Assembly: GCA_963205005.1 (NCBI GenBank) | Contig: CAUJHW010000067.1 | Span: 1-33,267 of the forward strand | Direction: 5' to 3' | Source of the DNA: Pseudomonadota bacterium | GTDB taxonomy: Bacteria > Pseudomonadota > Alphaproteobacteria > Caulobacterales > Caulobacteraceae | DNA length: 33,267 nucleotides | Shown here: one piece after another, positions 9,396 to 17,376 of the stretch | How the letters are laid out: the number at the start of each line of letters is the position of its first letter | Numbering within the stretch: the stretch's first letter is position 1 | Notes under the pieces: generated by a model | Database searches by the model: none | What the model saw: the letters and a program-made list of their open reading frames with translations, nothing else | What the model was told of the DNA's origin: nothing | Made by a program: the position numbers and the translations under genes

Positions 9396-9818
9396 TCAGT
9401 CCAACCGGAACATCCGGTCAAGGCTCCAGGCGCCCCCGCCGCGGGCGACGAGGTAGATCAGCAACGCCGCCCAGCTCAGATGGGTCGGCCAGGCGTCCGG
9501 ATAAACGAACACCTCGATCACCACGGTCATGCCGAGGAACGCCAGCGCCGAGAAACGGGTGAACAGCCCCAGGGCCAGCAGGATCGCGAACAGGTGTTCC
9601 GAATAGGTCGCCAGGTGCGCGGCGATGTCCGACGGGATCAGCGGCAGGCGGTATTCCTCGCGGAACAGGCTGTAGGTCCCGTCCGTGATGTGCAGCAGCC
9701 CGTCCACCTTCGTGCGGCCGGACTGGAAGAAAATCGCCGCCACCCCGAGCCGGGTGACAAGGGCGATGAGGCTTTCGGGGATCAGCCGGTCGGTCAGGCG
9801 GGCGAAGGCGCGGATCAT
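9396..9818 (-). CDS. DoxX family membrane protein ending the bufferin operon (BufD-like)
   Basis: 140 residues with about four transmembrane segments. The pattern LVTRLGVAAIFFQSGRTKV near the N-terminus and the closing segment HLSWAALLIYLVARGGGAWSLDR are typical of DoxX proteins, small inner-membrane proteins linked to quinone or thiol redox. In bufferin operons a DoxX protein often accompanies bufABC, where its role is not established. The ATG overlaps the bufC stop (ATGA), so it is translated from the same message. I see no metal-binding cysteines. Confidence 0.87.
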   Translation of the reverse strand: MIRAFARLTDRLIPESLIALVTRLGVAAIFFQSGRTKVDGLLHITDGTYSLFREEYRLPLIPSDIAAHLATYSEHLFAILLALGLFTRFSALAFLGMTVVIEVFVYPDAWPTHLSWAALLIYLVARGGGAWSLDRMFRLD

Positions 9819-10576
9819 GGAAGGGTCCTCAGAGACTGGAAGGCGCCCGCGGCCACCAGGGTCGCGAACAGGCGGGAAAGATCGAGGCCGGCCTCGGCGG
9901 TGAGCGCCCCCACCGCCGCATCGGCGAGGCTGGCGCCTTCCGCGCAGGCCGACAGGAAAGCCAGGGCGCCGGGTCCCACGACGAGGGTCTCGATCTCGAG
10001 CCCGGGACGAACGATCAGCAGGCCTTCCGGGCGCAGCTCCAGCTCGAAGCGGGCCGGAGGCGGGCCGGCTGGCTGCAGCGCGCGCCAAAGGCTGGGGAGG
10101 CTCTCGTCGAATCCGGCGAACCGCGTGGCGGGATGCAGGGCAAGGGTGCTCCGGGCGAAATCCTCCGGCCGCAGGGCGGCCATCCGGGCTGGATCGAGCG
10201 GGGCGGCGTCGGCCGCCAGATGGGCCACGGTCCACAGGACGTCCAACCGCGCCAGTCCCGCAAGGAATGGCATGTCGGCGGCCGGCGGGAAGTCCGCCAG
10301 CCAGGCTGGAAAATCCTCTCCATAGGTCAGCAGCGAAGCGCGGCGTGGGGGAACCTCGTCGGCGTGGAGGCGGGCGGCGGCGGCCAGCCAGTCCGGGCCG
10401 ACCACCTGCTCGACCGTGGGAAACATCGCCGACAGGGCGTCCGACCTGCCCTTGGCGATGGTGTTGCGATAGACGGACAGGCCCGCCTCGACCCCCGGTC
10501 CGACGCACCAGGCCGAGATCGCCCGGGCATCCCCCGCCAGGGCGTCGAGAAAGCGCGCGTGGAACCGCTCAGGCAT
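9815..10576 (-). CDS. bufC: BufC-like partner of the MNIO enzyme (HvfC/BufC family, DUF2063)
   Basis: 253 residues. The N-terminal region (about 5-95) has the DUF2063 pattern: GLSVYRNTIAKGRSDALSAMFPTVEQVVGPDWL and LTYGEDFPAWLADFPPA. The remainder is an alpha/beta region with few landmarks. DUF2063 proteins were once annotated as putative DNA-binding. In bufferin and related systems they are thought to hold the precursor peptide and assist the MNIO enzyme. It starts 8 bp inside the end of bufB and overlaps the doxX start, consistent with a tight operon. Family assignment is firm; the biochemical role is transferred from characterised relatives. Confidence 0.85.
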   Translation of the reverse strand: MPERFHARFLDALAGDARAISAWCVGPGVEAGLSVYRNTIAKGRSDALSAMFPTVEQVVGPDWLAAAARLHADEVPPRRASLLTYGEDFPAWLADFPPAADMPFLAGLARLDVLWTVAHLAADAAPLDPARMAALRPEDFARSTLALHPATRFAGFDESLPSLWRALQPAGPPPARFELELRPEGLLIVRPGLEIETLVVGPGALAFLSACAEGASLADAAVGALTAEAGLDLSRLFATLVAAGAFQSLRTLP

Positions 10577-11408
10577 CGGCCAGCTCCCGCGCGGCCAGCA
10601 GCCGGTGGGCGCGGTCCCGCTCGGTCATCAGGGTCCCGAAGTCCGGGACTTCGTCGTCCCGTTCGATCAGCGTCGGCCGCGGCCCGATCCGGTCGATCAG
10701 CCGGGCATAGAGCCTCCACACCGCTTCGGAGACCGGGCGGTCGTGTGTGTCGATCAGCAGAGCCTCGCCCAGCCGTTCGTCGGCGGCATGGCCGGCCAGG
10801 TGAATTTCGCCCACCGCGGCGGCGGGGATCGCATCCAGATAGGCCTCGGCCCGGAAGCCAAGGTTGCTGGCGCTGACATGGACATTGTTCACATCAACCA
10901 GCAGACCGCAGCCGGTCCGCTTCGAGAGTTCGGCCAGGAACTCCACCTCGCCCAGGTCGTGACCGGTGAGCGGCAGGTACAGCGACGGGTTCTCGATCAG
11001 GACCTGCCGCCCCAGGACGGACTGCATCCGGTCCACATTGGCGGCGATCCGGTCCAGGGCCGCCCGGGTGCGGGGAAACGGCAGGAGGTCGGGGGCATAG
11101 ACGCCCCGCCGCATCGACCAGGCAAGATGCTCCGAGACGACCATCGGCCGGTAGCGGTCGACCAGGCGCTTCAGGGCGGCGAGGTGATCCTCGTCAGGCG
11201 ACTCGTCCGCAGCCAGCGACAGGCCGACCCCATGCAGGGAGATCGGCCGGTCGCGGGCGATGGCGTCGAGCCAGGCCAGCCTGGGCCCGCCCGCCGCCAT
11301 GTAGTTTTCCGGATGCACCTCGAACCATAGGCCTTCCGCCCAGCAGGCCAGGGCGTCCGCATAGTGCTGCGGCTTCAGGCCGAGGCCTGCCGTGGGCTGG
11401 AAAGTCAT
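10569..11408 (-). CDS. bufB: MNIO (DUF692) multinuclear non-heme iron enzyme, bufferin maturase
   Basis: 279 residues, a TIM-barrel DUF692 protein. Candidate iron ligands and active-site residues fall in the conserved blocks FEVHPENY (29-36), ISLHGVGLSL (56-65), SEHLAW (92-97), LIENPS (137-142), DVNNVHVSA (172-180), EIHLAGH (201-207) and DTHDRPV (220-226). MNIO enzymes modify cysteines of ribosomal peptides; in bufferins they make thiooxazole groups that help bind copper. The assigned substrate is the peptide encoded just upstream at 11435-11716. ATG 11408 is chosen because upstream in-frame codons would run into bufA sequence read in another frame. The gap to bufA is 26 bp. Confidence 0.92.
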   Translation of the reverse strand: MTFQPTAGLGLKPQHYADALACWAEGLWFEVHPENYMAAGGPRLAWLDAIARDRPISLHGVGLSLAADESPDEDHLAALKRLVDRYRPMVVSEHLAWSMRRGVYAPDLLPFPRTRAALDRIAANVDRMQSVLGRQVLIENPSLYLPLTGHDLGEVEFLAELSKRTGCGLLVDVNNVHVSASNLGFRAEAYLDAIPAAAVGEIHLAGHAADERLGEALLIDTHDRPVSEAVWRLYARLIDRIGPRPTLIERDDEVPDFGTLMTERDRAHRLLAARELADA

Positions 11409-11434
11409 GGGTGCTGTCCGGTGTCGGGCGGGGA

Positions 11435-11716
11435 TCAGGCCTTGGGGGTCAGGGAGCCCATGCCCTTCGGAGTCTTGGTGGTGACGCAGGTGCCGACGGG
11501 GACTTCCTTGAAGGCCTTGCCGTCGTAGTTGACCTTGGAGGTCCCCGCGCAGGTCGTGCCCGCGCCGGCCTTGCAGTCGTTCTTGCCGGCCATGGCCACG
11601 CCGTAGCACTTCTCGGTGGCGGCCGGTTTCTTGGACATGTTGTCCTGCGCCATGGCGGCGCCGCCCATAAGGGCCAGAACCGCGGCGGCGGCGAGGGTGG
11701 TGTTTGCGGTTTTCAT
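11435..11716 (-). CDS. bufA: Bufferin precursor peptide (DUF2282 / BufA1-like)
   Basis: 93 residues. A Sec signal peptide ([23 protein letters not shown]) is cleaved near 23/24. The mature part has exactly four cysteines, Cys37, Cys48, Cys56 and Cys77, within the DUF2282 pattern [14 protein letters not shown] ... [14 protein letters not shown] ... GTC. It is lysine rich. Bufferins are periplasmic metallophore RiPPs first described in Caulobacter: some cysteines become thiooxazoles and the peptide binds Cu to protect the cell. AAGGAG lies 6-11 bases before the ATG. A GTAACC/CGAA promoter lies about 50-75 bp upstream. It heads the operon bufA-bufB-bufC-doxX. Confidence 0.92.
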   Translation of the reverse strand: MKTANTTLAAAAVLALMGGAAMAQDNMSKKPAATEKCYGVAMAGKNDCKAGAGTTCAGTSKVNYDGKAFKEVPVGTCVTTKTPKGMGSLTPKA

Positions 11717-11763
11717 CGGAAGCTCCTTTGCGGCCGGCCAAAGCGGCGCGGTCGAGGGGCTAG

Positions 11764-11789
11764 TTCGCGACGGGCACGGCGCAGGTTAC
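11764..11789 (-). promoter_or_regulatory. Predicted SigF-type ECF promoter of the bufA operon
   Basis: On the minus strand GTAACC (11789-11784) is followed after 16 bp by CGAA (11767-11764). From memory this matches the reported Caulobacter SigF promoter, GTAACC with a CGAA -10 element. The predicted transcript would start about 40 bases before the bufA ATG. A second copy facing the other way precedes sigF. Confidence 0.7.
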
Positions 11790-11823
11790 ACGGTGGTGCG
11801 AGTCTTTTTCGCCGCCGCGGCCT

Positions 11824-11848
11824 GTAACCTTTGGCCCGTCGGCGCGAA
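11824..11848 (+). promoter_or_regulatory. Predicted SigF-type ECF promoter of sigF-nrsF (autoregulation)
   Basis: GTAACC (11824-11829) is followed after 15 bp by CGAA (11845-11848), on the strand opposite to the bufA promoter. The predicted start lies only about 15 bases before the sigF GTG codon, leaving room for the GGAG at 11861-11864. The spacer is one base shorter than in the bufA copy. Autocontrol is inferred. Confidence 0.65.
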
Positions 11849-11869
11849 TTCACCTGACGTGGAGCCAGC

Positions 11870-12418
11870 GTGGTCCCAGACGTCGAGCCGAGGCTGAAAG
11901 ACCTGATGCTGCGCGCGCAGGCCGGCGACGGCGGCGCGTGGCGTGAGGTCCTGACCGTGCTCGGTGCGCGCCTGAAGCCTTATTTCATCCATCGGCTGGG
12001 CGCCGATCAGGCCGGGGAGGCGGAGGATCTGGTGCAGGAGACCCTGCTGGCGCTCCACAATCGACGGGCGACCTATGACGCCAGCCAGCCGTTCACGGCC
12101 TGGGTGCACGCGATCGCGCGCTACAAGCTGATCGACCACTGGCGGCGACGCCGGATTCGCCGTCACATTCCACTGGATGACGTCGCAGAGACCCTCTGGA
12201 CCGACGCCGGTTCCGGCGCGGACGTCAGCGCGGATCTGGACCGGCTGCTGGGCGCGCTGCCCGAGCGGCAGGAACAGCTGATGCGGAGCGTCCGCATCGA
12301 GGGCCTGAGCTTCGCCGAGGCGGGCCGGCGACTGGGCATGACCGAAGGCGCGGCCAAGGTTTCCCTGCATCGCGCGCTCAAGGCCCTCATGCAGAAGGTG
12401 GCTTCACGTGGAGACTGA
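11870..12418 (+). CDS. sigF: ECF RNA polymerase sigma factor, SigF-like
   Basis: 182 residues from a GTG codon, with GGAG at 11861-11864. Region 2 is seen in AEDLVQETLLALHNRRATYD and FTAWVHAIARYKLIDHWRRR. Region 4 is LPERQEQLMRSVRIEGLSFAEAG followed by RRLGMTEGAAKVSLHRALKAL, a helix-turn-helix. No extra C-terminal domain is present. In Caulobacter the homologous SigF responds to heavy metals such as chromate and cadmium and controls genes later recognised as bufferin operons. Here it is divergent from bufA and overlaps nrsF by 11 bp. The gene symbol follows context as well as sequence. Confidence 0.9.
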   Translation: MVPDVEPRLKDLMLRAQAGDGGAWREVLTVLGARLKPYFIHRLGADQAGEAEDLVQETLLALHNRRATYDASQPFTAWVHAIARYKLIDHWRRRRIRRHIPLDDVAETLWTDAGSGADVSADLDRLLGALPERQEQLMRSVRIEGLSFAEAGRRLGMTEGAAKVSLHRALKALMQKVASRGD

Positions 12419-13052
12419 CCGCCTCATCGAATCCCTTGCGGAAGGCCTCAAGCCGGCCCCGCCGCGACAGGTTCCGCGCCGGATCGCGACCGCCGCCATG
12501 GTGGGCGCGCCGCTGGCCCTGATCGTGGTCGCGACCCTGCTGGGCTTTCGGCCGGACCTGGCCGTCGCGGTCCTCGGCATGACCTTCTGGATGAAGTCGG
12601 GCTATGCGCTATCGCTGGCGGTGGCCGGGTTCTGGTGCGCGGAGCGGCTGGCGCGGCCGGCGGGTTCGGCCCGGGGCGGGGCCTGGCTCGCAGCGTCCGC
12701 CCTGGCGGTCCTGGTCGCCATCGGGCTCGCCGACCTGATGATGGCGGCGCCCCAGGACCGACTGGCCATGTGGCTCGGCAAGTCCTGGCGGACGTGCCCG
12801 CGCAACATCCTGCTGCTGGCTGCGCCGACGCTGGCCCTGGCCCTGCTGGCCGTCCGCAGTCTTGCCCCGACCCGACTGGTCCAGGCGGGCGCCGCGGCCG
12901 GCCTGTTCGCCGGCGGCGTGGCGACCCTGGTCTATTGCCTGCATTGCCCGGAGACCGGCCCGGCCTTCGTGGCCACCTGGTACACCCTGGGGGTCGCCCT
13001 CAGCGCGGCCGCCGGCGCGGCGCTGGGACCCTTCGTCCTGCGCTGGCGCTAG
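12408..13052 (+). CDS. nrsF: NrsF-like membrane anti-sigma factor (DUF1109)
   Basis: 214 residues from a GTG codon that overlaps the sigF end by 11 bp, which fits a coupled sigma/anti-sigma pair. [16 protein letters not shown] at the start is the typical cytosolic head of DUF1109 proteins, and about six transmembrane helices follow. Four cysteines are present: Cys77, Cys130, Cys177 and Cys180. Cys130 (WRTCPRN) and Cys180 (YCLHCPE) sit almost exactly where Caulobacter NrsF has two conserved cysteines reported to matter for metal sensing (from memory). The protein presumably holds SigF at the membrane until metal stress. It converges on scoB with a 4-bp overlap. Confidence 0.87.
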   Translation: METDRLIESLAEGLKPAPPRQVPRRIATAAMVGAPLALIVVATLLGFRPDLAVAVLGMTFWMKSGYALSLAVAGFWCAERLARPAGSARGGAWLAASALAVLVAIGLADLMMAAPQDRLAMWLGKSWRTCPRNILLLAAPTLALALLAVRSLAPTRLVQAGAAAGLFAGGVATLVYCLHCPETGPAFVATWYTLGVALSAAAGAALGPFVLRWR

Positions 13053-13699
13053 CCGGCCGCAGCCGCCACCTCGAAAGGCGCCCCGGTCTTCGCCTTCACC
13101 TCGTCGAGCGTCACGCCGGGGGCCAGCTCCAGCAGGGTCAGGGGTCTGCGGCCGCGCGAGACGTCGAACACGCCCAGCTCGGTGATCACCAGGTCCACCA
13201 CCTTCTGGCCTGTGAGCGGCAGGGTGCAGGCCTCGAGCAGCTTGGGCGCGCCCGACTTCTCGGTGTGTTCCATCACCACGACCACGCGCTTGACGCCGGC
13301 CACCAGATCCATGGCGCCGCCCATGCCCTTGACCATCTTGCCGGGGACCATCCAGTTGGCGAGGTCGCCGTTGGCGGCCACCTGCATGGCGCCCAGGATC
13401 GACAGGTCGATGTGGCCGCCGCGGATCATCGCGAAGCTGTCGGCGCTCGAAAAGTAGGAGCTCGAGGGCAGCGCCGTGATCGTCTGCTTGCCGGCGTTGA
13501 TCAGGTCGGCGTCGGCCTCGCCCTCGAAGGGGAAGGGACCCATGCCCAGCATCCCGTTCTCGCTCTGCAGGGTCACGTCCATGCCGGCGGGGATGTAGTT
13601 GGCCACCAGGGTCGGGATGCCGATGCCCAGGTTGACGTAGAATCCGTCGCGCAGTTCCAGCGCGGCGCGGGCGGCGATCTGGTTGCGGTCCCAGGCCAT
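13049..13699 (-). CDS. scoB: 3-oxoacid CoA-transferase subunit B
   Basis: 216 residues. The block [14 protein letters not shown] contains Glu47, the residue that forms the glutamyl-CoA thioester. [16 protein letters not shown] at the N-terminus and [14 protein letters not shown] are also family hallmarks. Together with subunit A it moves CoA from succinyl-CoA to acetoacetate or a related 3-oxoacid. The gene begins one base before the subunit A stop ends (TGATG), as usual for this pair. It could equally be the 3-oxoadipate enzyme PcaJ; no beta-ketoadipate genes lie nearby to favour that, so the acetoacetate assignment is preferred. Confidence 0.92.
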   Translation of the reverse strand: MAWDRNQIAARAALELRDGFYVNLGIGIPTLVANYIPAGMDVTLQSENGMLGMGPFPFEGEADADLINAGKQTITALPSSSYFSSADSFAMIRGGHIDLSILGAMQVAANGDLANWMVPGKMVKGMGGAMDLVAGVKRVVVVMEHTEKSGAPKLLEACTLPLTGQKVVDLVITELGVFDVSRGRRPLTLLELAPGVTLDEVKAKTGAPFEVAAAAG

Positions 13700-14406
13700 C
13701 AGGCGACCTCACGCTTGCGGGTGGTGAGCTGTTCGATGCGCTTCTCGTGCACGCCCTCGACGATGCGGTCGACGAAGATGCCCGGCGTGTGGATGTGGTC
13801 GGGGTCCAGTGTGCCGGTCTCGACGATCTTCTCGACCTCGGCGATGCAGACCTTGCCGGCCGTCGCCATCATCGGATTGAAGTTCCGCGCGGTCAGCCGG
13901 TAGACGAGGTTGCCCGCCCGGTCGCCCTTCCAGGCCTTGACGATGGAGAGGTCGGCGGTGAGGCCGCGCTCCATGACGTAGAGCTCCCCGTCGAACTCGC
14001 GGACCTCCTTGCCCTCGGCCACCAGGGTGCCGACGCCGGTCTTCGTGAAGAAGGCGGGGATGCCCGCGCCGCCGGCGCGGATGCGTTCGGCCAGCGTGCC
14101 CTGCGGGTTGAACTCCAGCTCCAGCTTTCCGGAGAGGTAGAGCTCGGCGAACAGCTTGTTCTCGCCGACGTAGGACGAGATCATCTTGCGGATCTGCCCC
14201 CCGGCCAGGAGCACGCCCAGGCCGAAGTCGTCCACGCCGCAGTTGTTTGAGACCACGGTGAGGTCCTTGACCCCGGCTTCGCGGATCGCCGCGATCAGCA
14301 TCTCCGGAATGCCGCAGAGGCCGAAGCCGCCGGCCATGATCGTCATGCCGTCGAAGAGCCGCCCCGCAAGCGCCTCGACCGCGTCCCTGGAAACCTTGTC
14401 CGCCAT
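13699..14406 (-). CDS. scoA: 3-oxoacid CoA-transferase subunit A
   Basis: 235 residues from ATG 14406. Conserved blocks include [57 protein letters not shown] and [13 protein letters not shown]. The protein supplies the first half of the CoA-transferase fold and works as a complex with subunit B. An in-frame ATG at 14460 would add MNFFDSVLKRPFAAYWAT; neither start has a strong ribosome site, and [13 protein letters not shown] fits the family better. The upstream 108-bp gap is shared divergently with the Kef antiporter gene. Confidence 0.91.
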   Translation of the reverse strand: MADKVSRDAVEALAGRLFDGMTIMAGGFGLCGIPEMLIAAIREAGVKDLTVVSNNCGVDDFGLGVLLAGGQIRKMISSYVGENKLFAELYLSGKLELEFNPQGTLAERIRAGGAGIPAFFTKTGVGTLVAEGKEVREFDGELYVMERGLTADLSIVKAWKGDRAGNLVYRLTARNFNPMMATAGKVCIAEVEKIVETGTLDPDHIHTPGIFVDRIVEGVHEKRIEQLTTRKREVA

Positions 14407-14514
14407 GGTCGCCCAATACGCTGCAAACGGCCGCTTGAGAACACTGTCGAAAAAATTCATTGATTGATGAAGAAGGCCAAGCGGGTCCCGATCCCACACT
14501 GACCCGGAGCCCCG

Positions 14515-16392
14515 ATGCACGCCGACACACTGCTGATCCAGGCCCTGGTCTACCTGACCGCGGGCGTCGTCTCGGTTCCGATCGCCAAGCGGCTGGGGCT
14601 GGGATCGGTGCTGGGCTACCTGATCGCGGGCGCGCTTGTGGGGCCCTACCTGCTGAACCTGGTGGGCGAGGCCGGCGACGTGATGCGCTTCGCCGAGTTC
14701 GGCGTGGTGATCCTGTTGTTCCTCATCGGGCTGGAAGTCCGGCCCGCGCTGCTGTGGGAAATGCGCACCTCGATCTTCGGACTGGGCCTGGCGCAATTGC
14801 TGGGCAGCGCCCTCGCCATAGGCGCCGTCGCCGTGATGTTGGGCGCCGATCCCCGGGTGGCGATCGCCGTCGGACTGATCCTGGCGCTCTCGTCCACGGC
14901 CATCGTTCTCCAGAACCTGGAGGAAAAGGGCCTGCGACAGGGGCCGGTCGGCCAGGGGGCCTTCGGCGTGCTGCTGTTCCAGGACCTGGCGGTGATCCCG
15001 CTGTTCGCCCTCCTGCCGCTGCTGCCGGCCAGCGGCGCCGTGGCGCCCGAGGGCGGGCATGGAGGCGTCCTGTCGGGCCTGCCACAGTGGGGTCAGGTCC
15101 TGGCCAGTCTGGGCGCGGTGGCCGGCGTGGTGGTGGGCGGCCGCTATCTGACCCGGCCGATCTTCCGCTTCATCGCGGCTGCGCGCCTGCGCGAGATCTT
15201 CACCGCCTCGGCCCTGCTGCTGGTGGTGGCGGTGGCCGCGCTGATGGAGATGGTCGGGCTGTCGCCGGCCCTGGGCGCCTTCCTGGCCGGCGTGGTGCTG
15301 GCCGAGAGCGAGTTCCGGCGCGAGCTGGAGACCGACATCGAGCCGTTCCGGGGCCTGCTGCTGGGCCTGTTCTTCATCACCGTCGGCGCTGGGCTAAACT
15401 TCGGCCTGATCGCGGCCCGGCCGGTGCTGATCGTCTCGATGGCCGTGGGCCTGATGGTGGTCAAGGCGCTGGTCATGTGGGGCGTGGGGCTGGTGTTCCG
15501 GCGCAACCGCAGGGACGCCGCCACCATCGCCGTCGCCCTGGCCCAGGGCGGCGAGTTCGCCTTTGTCCTGCTGGGCTTCGTGCAGTCCGCGCGCGTGATG
15601 AGCGCCCCCGAGGTGGGGATCGCCACGGCCGTGGTGGCGCTGTCGATGGCGCTGACACCGCTGGCCTTCGTGCTGTACGAGCGGCTGGTGCTGAACCGCG
15701 CCACCCCGCTCTCTGAGCCGGAGCGCCTGGCCTTCGACACCGGCGATCCGGACGTGATCGTCGCCGGCTTCGGCCGCTTCGGCCAGATCGCCACCCGCCT
15801 GCTCACCGCCCATGAGTTCAAGGTGGTGCTGCTGGATTCCTCCATCGAGCAGATCGACGTGATCCGGAAGTTCGGCTGGCGGGTGCACTATGGCGACGCC
15901 ACGCGCCTGGACCTGCTGCGGGCCGCCGGCGCGGGCAAGGCCAAGCTGCTGCTGGTGGCCATCGACGACAAGGACAAGGCGGTCGAGCTGGTCCGCGCCG
16001 CCACCGAATACTTCCCAAACCTGACGATCCTGGCGCGCGCCTTCGACCGCCGGCACGCCTACGAGCTGATCCGCGCGGGCGGTGACGGGGTGGAGCGCGA
16101 GACCTTCGAGGGCGCGCTCGCCTTCGGCCGCAAGGCCCTGGTCCAGTTGGGCCTCAGCGAGCGCCGGGCCGCCAAGGCCGCCAGCGTATTCCGCGAGAAG
16201 GACCTGGAACTGCTGAAGCAGCTGGCTCCCATCGCAGACGAGGACGAACGCTACACCATGGCCGTCCGCGACAGCCGCGAGACCATGGAGAAGCTGCTCC
16301 GCGCCGAAATGCGTCGGCTGCGGAAGGAAGAGGATCAGGAAGCCGACAACGATCCCGCGGCGGAGTCACGCCCCCGTCTGGAGGCCGGCTAG
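14515..16392 (+). CDS. KefB/KefC-type monovalent cation:proton antiporter (CPA2) with RCK domain
   Basis: 625 residues. Residues about 5-390 form a CPA2 membrane domain of roughly 12-13 helices, with the family landmarks AKRLGLGSVLGYLIAGALVGP, FLIGLEVRP and ALSSTAIVLQNLEEKG. From residue 413, DVIVAGFGRFGQIATRLL opens a TrkA-N/RCK Rossmann domain (about 413-530) that binds nucleotide, followed by an acidic C-terminal tail. Such proteins exchange K+ for H+ and, in the Kef group, open on electrophile stress. GGAG at 14505-14508 supports the start. No KefF/KefG quinone-reductase-like partner is encoded beside it. The oxygenase gene follows after 21 bp. Confidence 0.9.
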   Translation: MHADTLLIQALVYLTAGVVSVPIAKRLGLGSVLGYLIAGALVGPYLLNLVGEAGDVMRFAEFGVVILLFLIGLEVRPALLWEMRTSIFGLGLAQLLGSALAIGAVAVMLGADPRVAIAVGLILALSSTAIVLQNLEEKGLRQGPVGQGAFGVLLFQDLAVIPLFALLPLLPASGAVAPEGGHGGVLSGLPQWGQVLASLGAVAGVVVGGRYLTRPIFRFIAAARLREIFTASALLLVVAVAALMEMVGLSPALGAFLAGVVLAESEFRRELETDIEPFRGLLLGLFFITVGAGLNFGLIAARPVLIVSMAVGLMVVKALVMWGVGLVFRRNRRDAATIAVALAQGGEFAFVLLGFVQSARVMSAPEVGIATAVVALSMALTPLAFVLYERLVLNRATPLSEPERLAFDTGDPDVIVAGFGRFGQIATRLLTAHEFKVVLLDSSIEQIDVIRKFGWRVHYGDATRLDLLRAAGAGKAKLLLVAIDDKDKAVELVRAATEYFPNLTILARAFDRRHAYELIRAGGDGVERETFEGALAFGRKALVQLGLSERRAAKAASVFREKDLELLKQLAPIADEDERYTMAVRDSRETMEKLLRAEMRRLRKEEDQEADNDPAAESRPRLEAG

Positions 16393-16413
16393 CTCCGGGT
16401 GTAGGAAGGGGCC

Positions 16414-17367
16414 ATGAGCCAGGCCCTCTCGCTGCCCGACAGCATCGAACCCGTGTCCTTCGACCTCTATGCGAAGGATTTCGCCGCCTTCAGCCAGCAG
16501 CTGGGCGACAGCTATGCGCGATGGGGTTTCGCGGCGATCTCCGACCATGGCCTGTCGCAGGACCGGATCGACGGAGCGCTGGAACAGGCCCGCGCCTTCT
16601 TCGCCCTGCCGGAGGCGGCCAAGCTGAAGTACAAGCTGCCGGTGGCCGGACAGCGGGGCTACACGCCGTTCGGCGTCGAGACCGCCAAGGGTCATACCCA
16701 CTACGACCTGAAGGAATTCTGGCACGTCGGCCGCGACCTGCCGGCCGGCCACCCCTTCCGCGACCACATGCCGGACAATGTGTGGCCCGACGCCGAGCTG
16801 CCGGCGTTCCACGCGCGGGTGGGCTGGCTCTACGGCGCGCTCGACGCCATGGGCCTGAAGGTTCTGGAGGCCATCGCGGTCTATCTCGGCCTAGACCGGC
16901 ACTTCTTCGATCCGACGGTGAACGTCGGCAACTCGATCCTGCGCCTGCTGCACTATCCGCCGGTGCCCCAGGACGGGCCGCATATCCGCGCCGGCGCGCA
17001 CGAGGACATCAACGTCATCACCCTGCTGCTGGGCGCCGACGAGGCCGGGCTGGAGGTCAAGGACCACGACGGCCGCTGGATCCCGATCAATCCGCCGGCG
17101 GGCGCCCTGGTCTGCAACATCGGCGACATGCTGCAGCGGCTGTGCAACCACCGCCTGCCCTCGACGACGCACCAGGTGGTGAACCCGGCGCCGGAACGCC
17201 GCGGCTTCCCGCGCTACTCCACGCCGTTCTTCCTGCATTTCAACTCGGACTACGTGATCCGGACCCTGCCCAACTGCATCGACGCCGAACACCCTGACCG
17301 CTACCCGGATCCGATCACGGCGGACGAATACCTTCAGGAGCGGCTGCGCGAGATCAAGCTGATGTAG
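16414..17367 (+). CDS. Isopenicillin N synthase-like 2-oxoglutarate/Fe(II) dioxygenase
   Basis: 317 residues. The N-terminal DIOX_N region (about 10-120) contains GFAAISDHGL and the substrate-loop-like YTPFGVETAKG. The C-terminal 2OG-Fe(II) domain shows the iron triad His196-x-Asp198 (GAHEDINVITLL) and His253 (STTHQVVNP), with Arg267 in PRYSTPFFLHF to bind 2-oxoglutarate. Members hydroxylate or desaturate diverse small molecules; bacterial versions near housekeeping genes usually have no known substrate. There is no beta-lactam pathway here. It may be cotranscribed with the antiporter. Its stop lies 9 bp from the end of the opposing RTX gene. Confidence 0.88.
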   Translation: MSQALSLPDSIEPVSFDLYAKDFAAFSQQLGDSYARWGFAAISDHGLSQDRIDGALEQARAFFALPEAAKLKYKLPVAGQRGYTPFGVETAKGHTHYDLKEFWHVGRDLPAGHPFRDHMPDNVWPDAELPAFHARVGWLYGALDAMGLKVLEAIAVYLGLDRHFFDPTVNVGNSILRLLHYPPVPQDGPHIRAGAHEDINVITLLLGADEAGLEVKDHDGRWIPINPPAGALVCNIGDMLQRLCNHRLPSTTHQVVNPAPERRGFPRYSTPFFLHFNSDYVIRTLPNCIDAEHPDRYPDPITADEYLQERLREIKLM

Positions 17368-17376
17368 CCCCGCGCC

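Noticed and set aside
14460..15716. A long plus-strand frame overlapping the start of the Kef antiporter
   Set aside because: It is a +1-shifted reading of the antiporter gene, rich in Gly/Arg/Pro, with no conserved block.
16414..17367. The oxygenase as a beta-lactam biosynthesis enzyme
   Set aside because: Only the fold and iron/2-oxoglutarate motifs match; no ACV synthetase or related genes are near, and the presence of Arg267 points to a generic 2OG enzyme.
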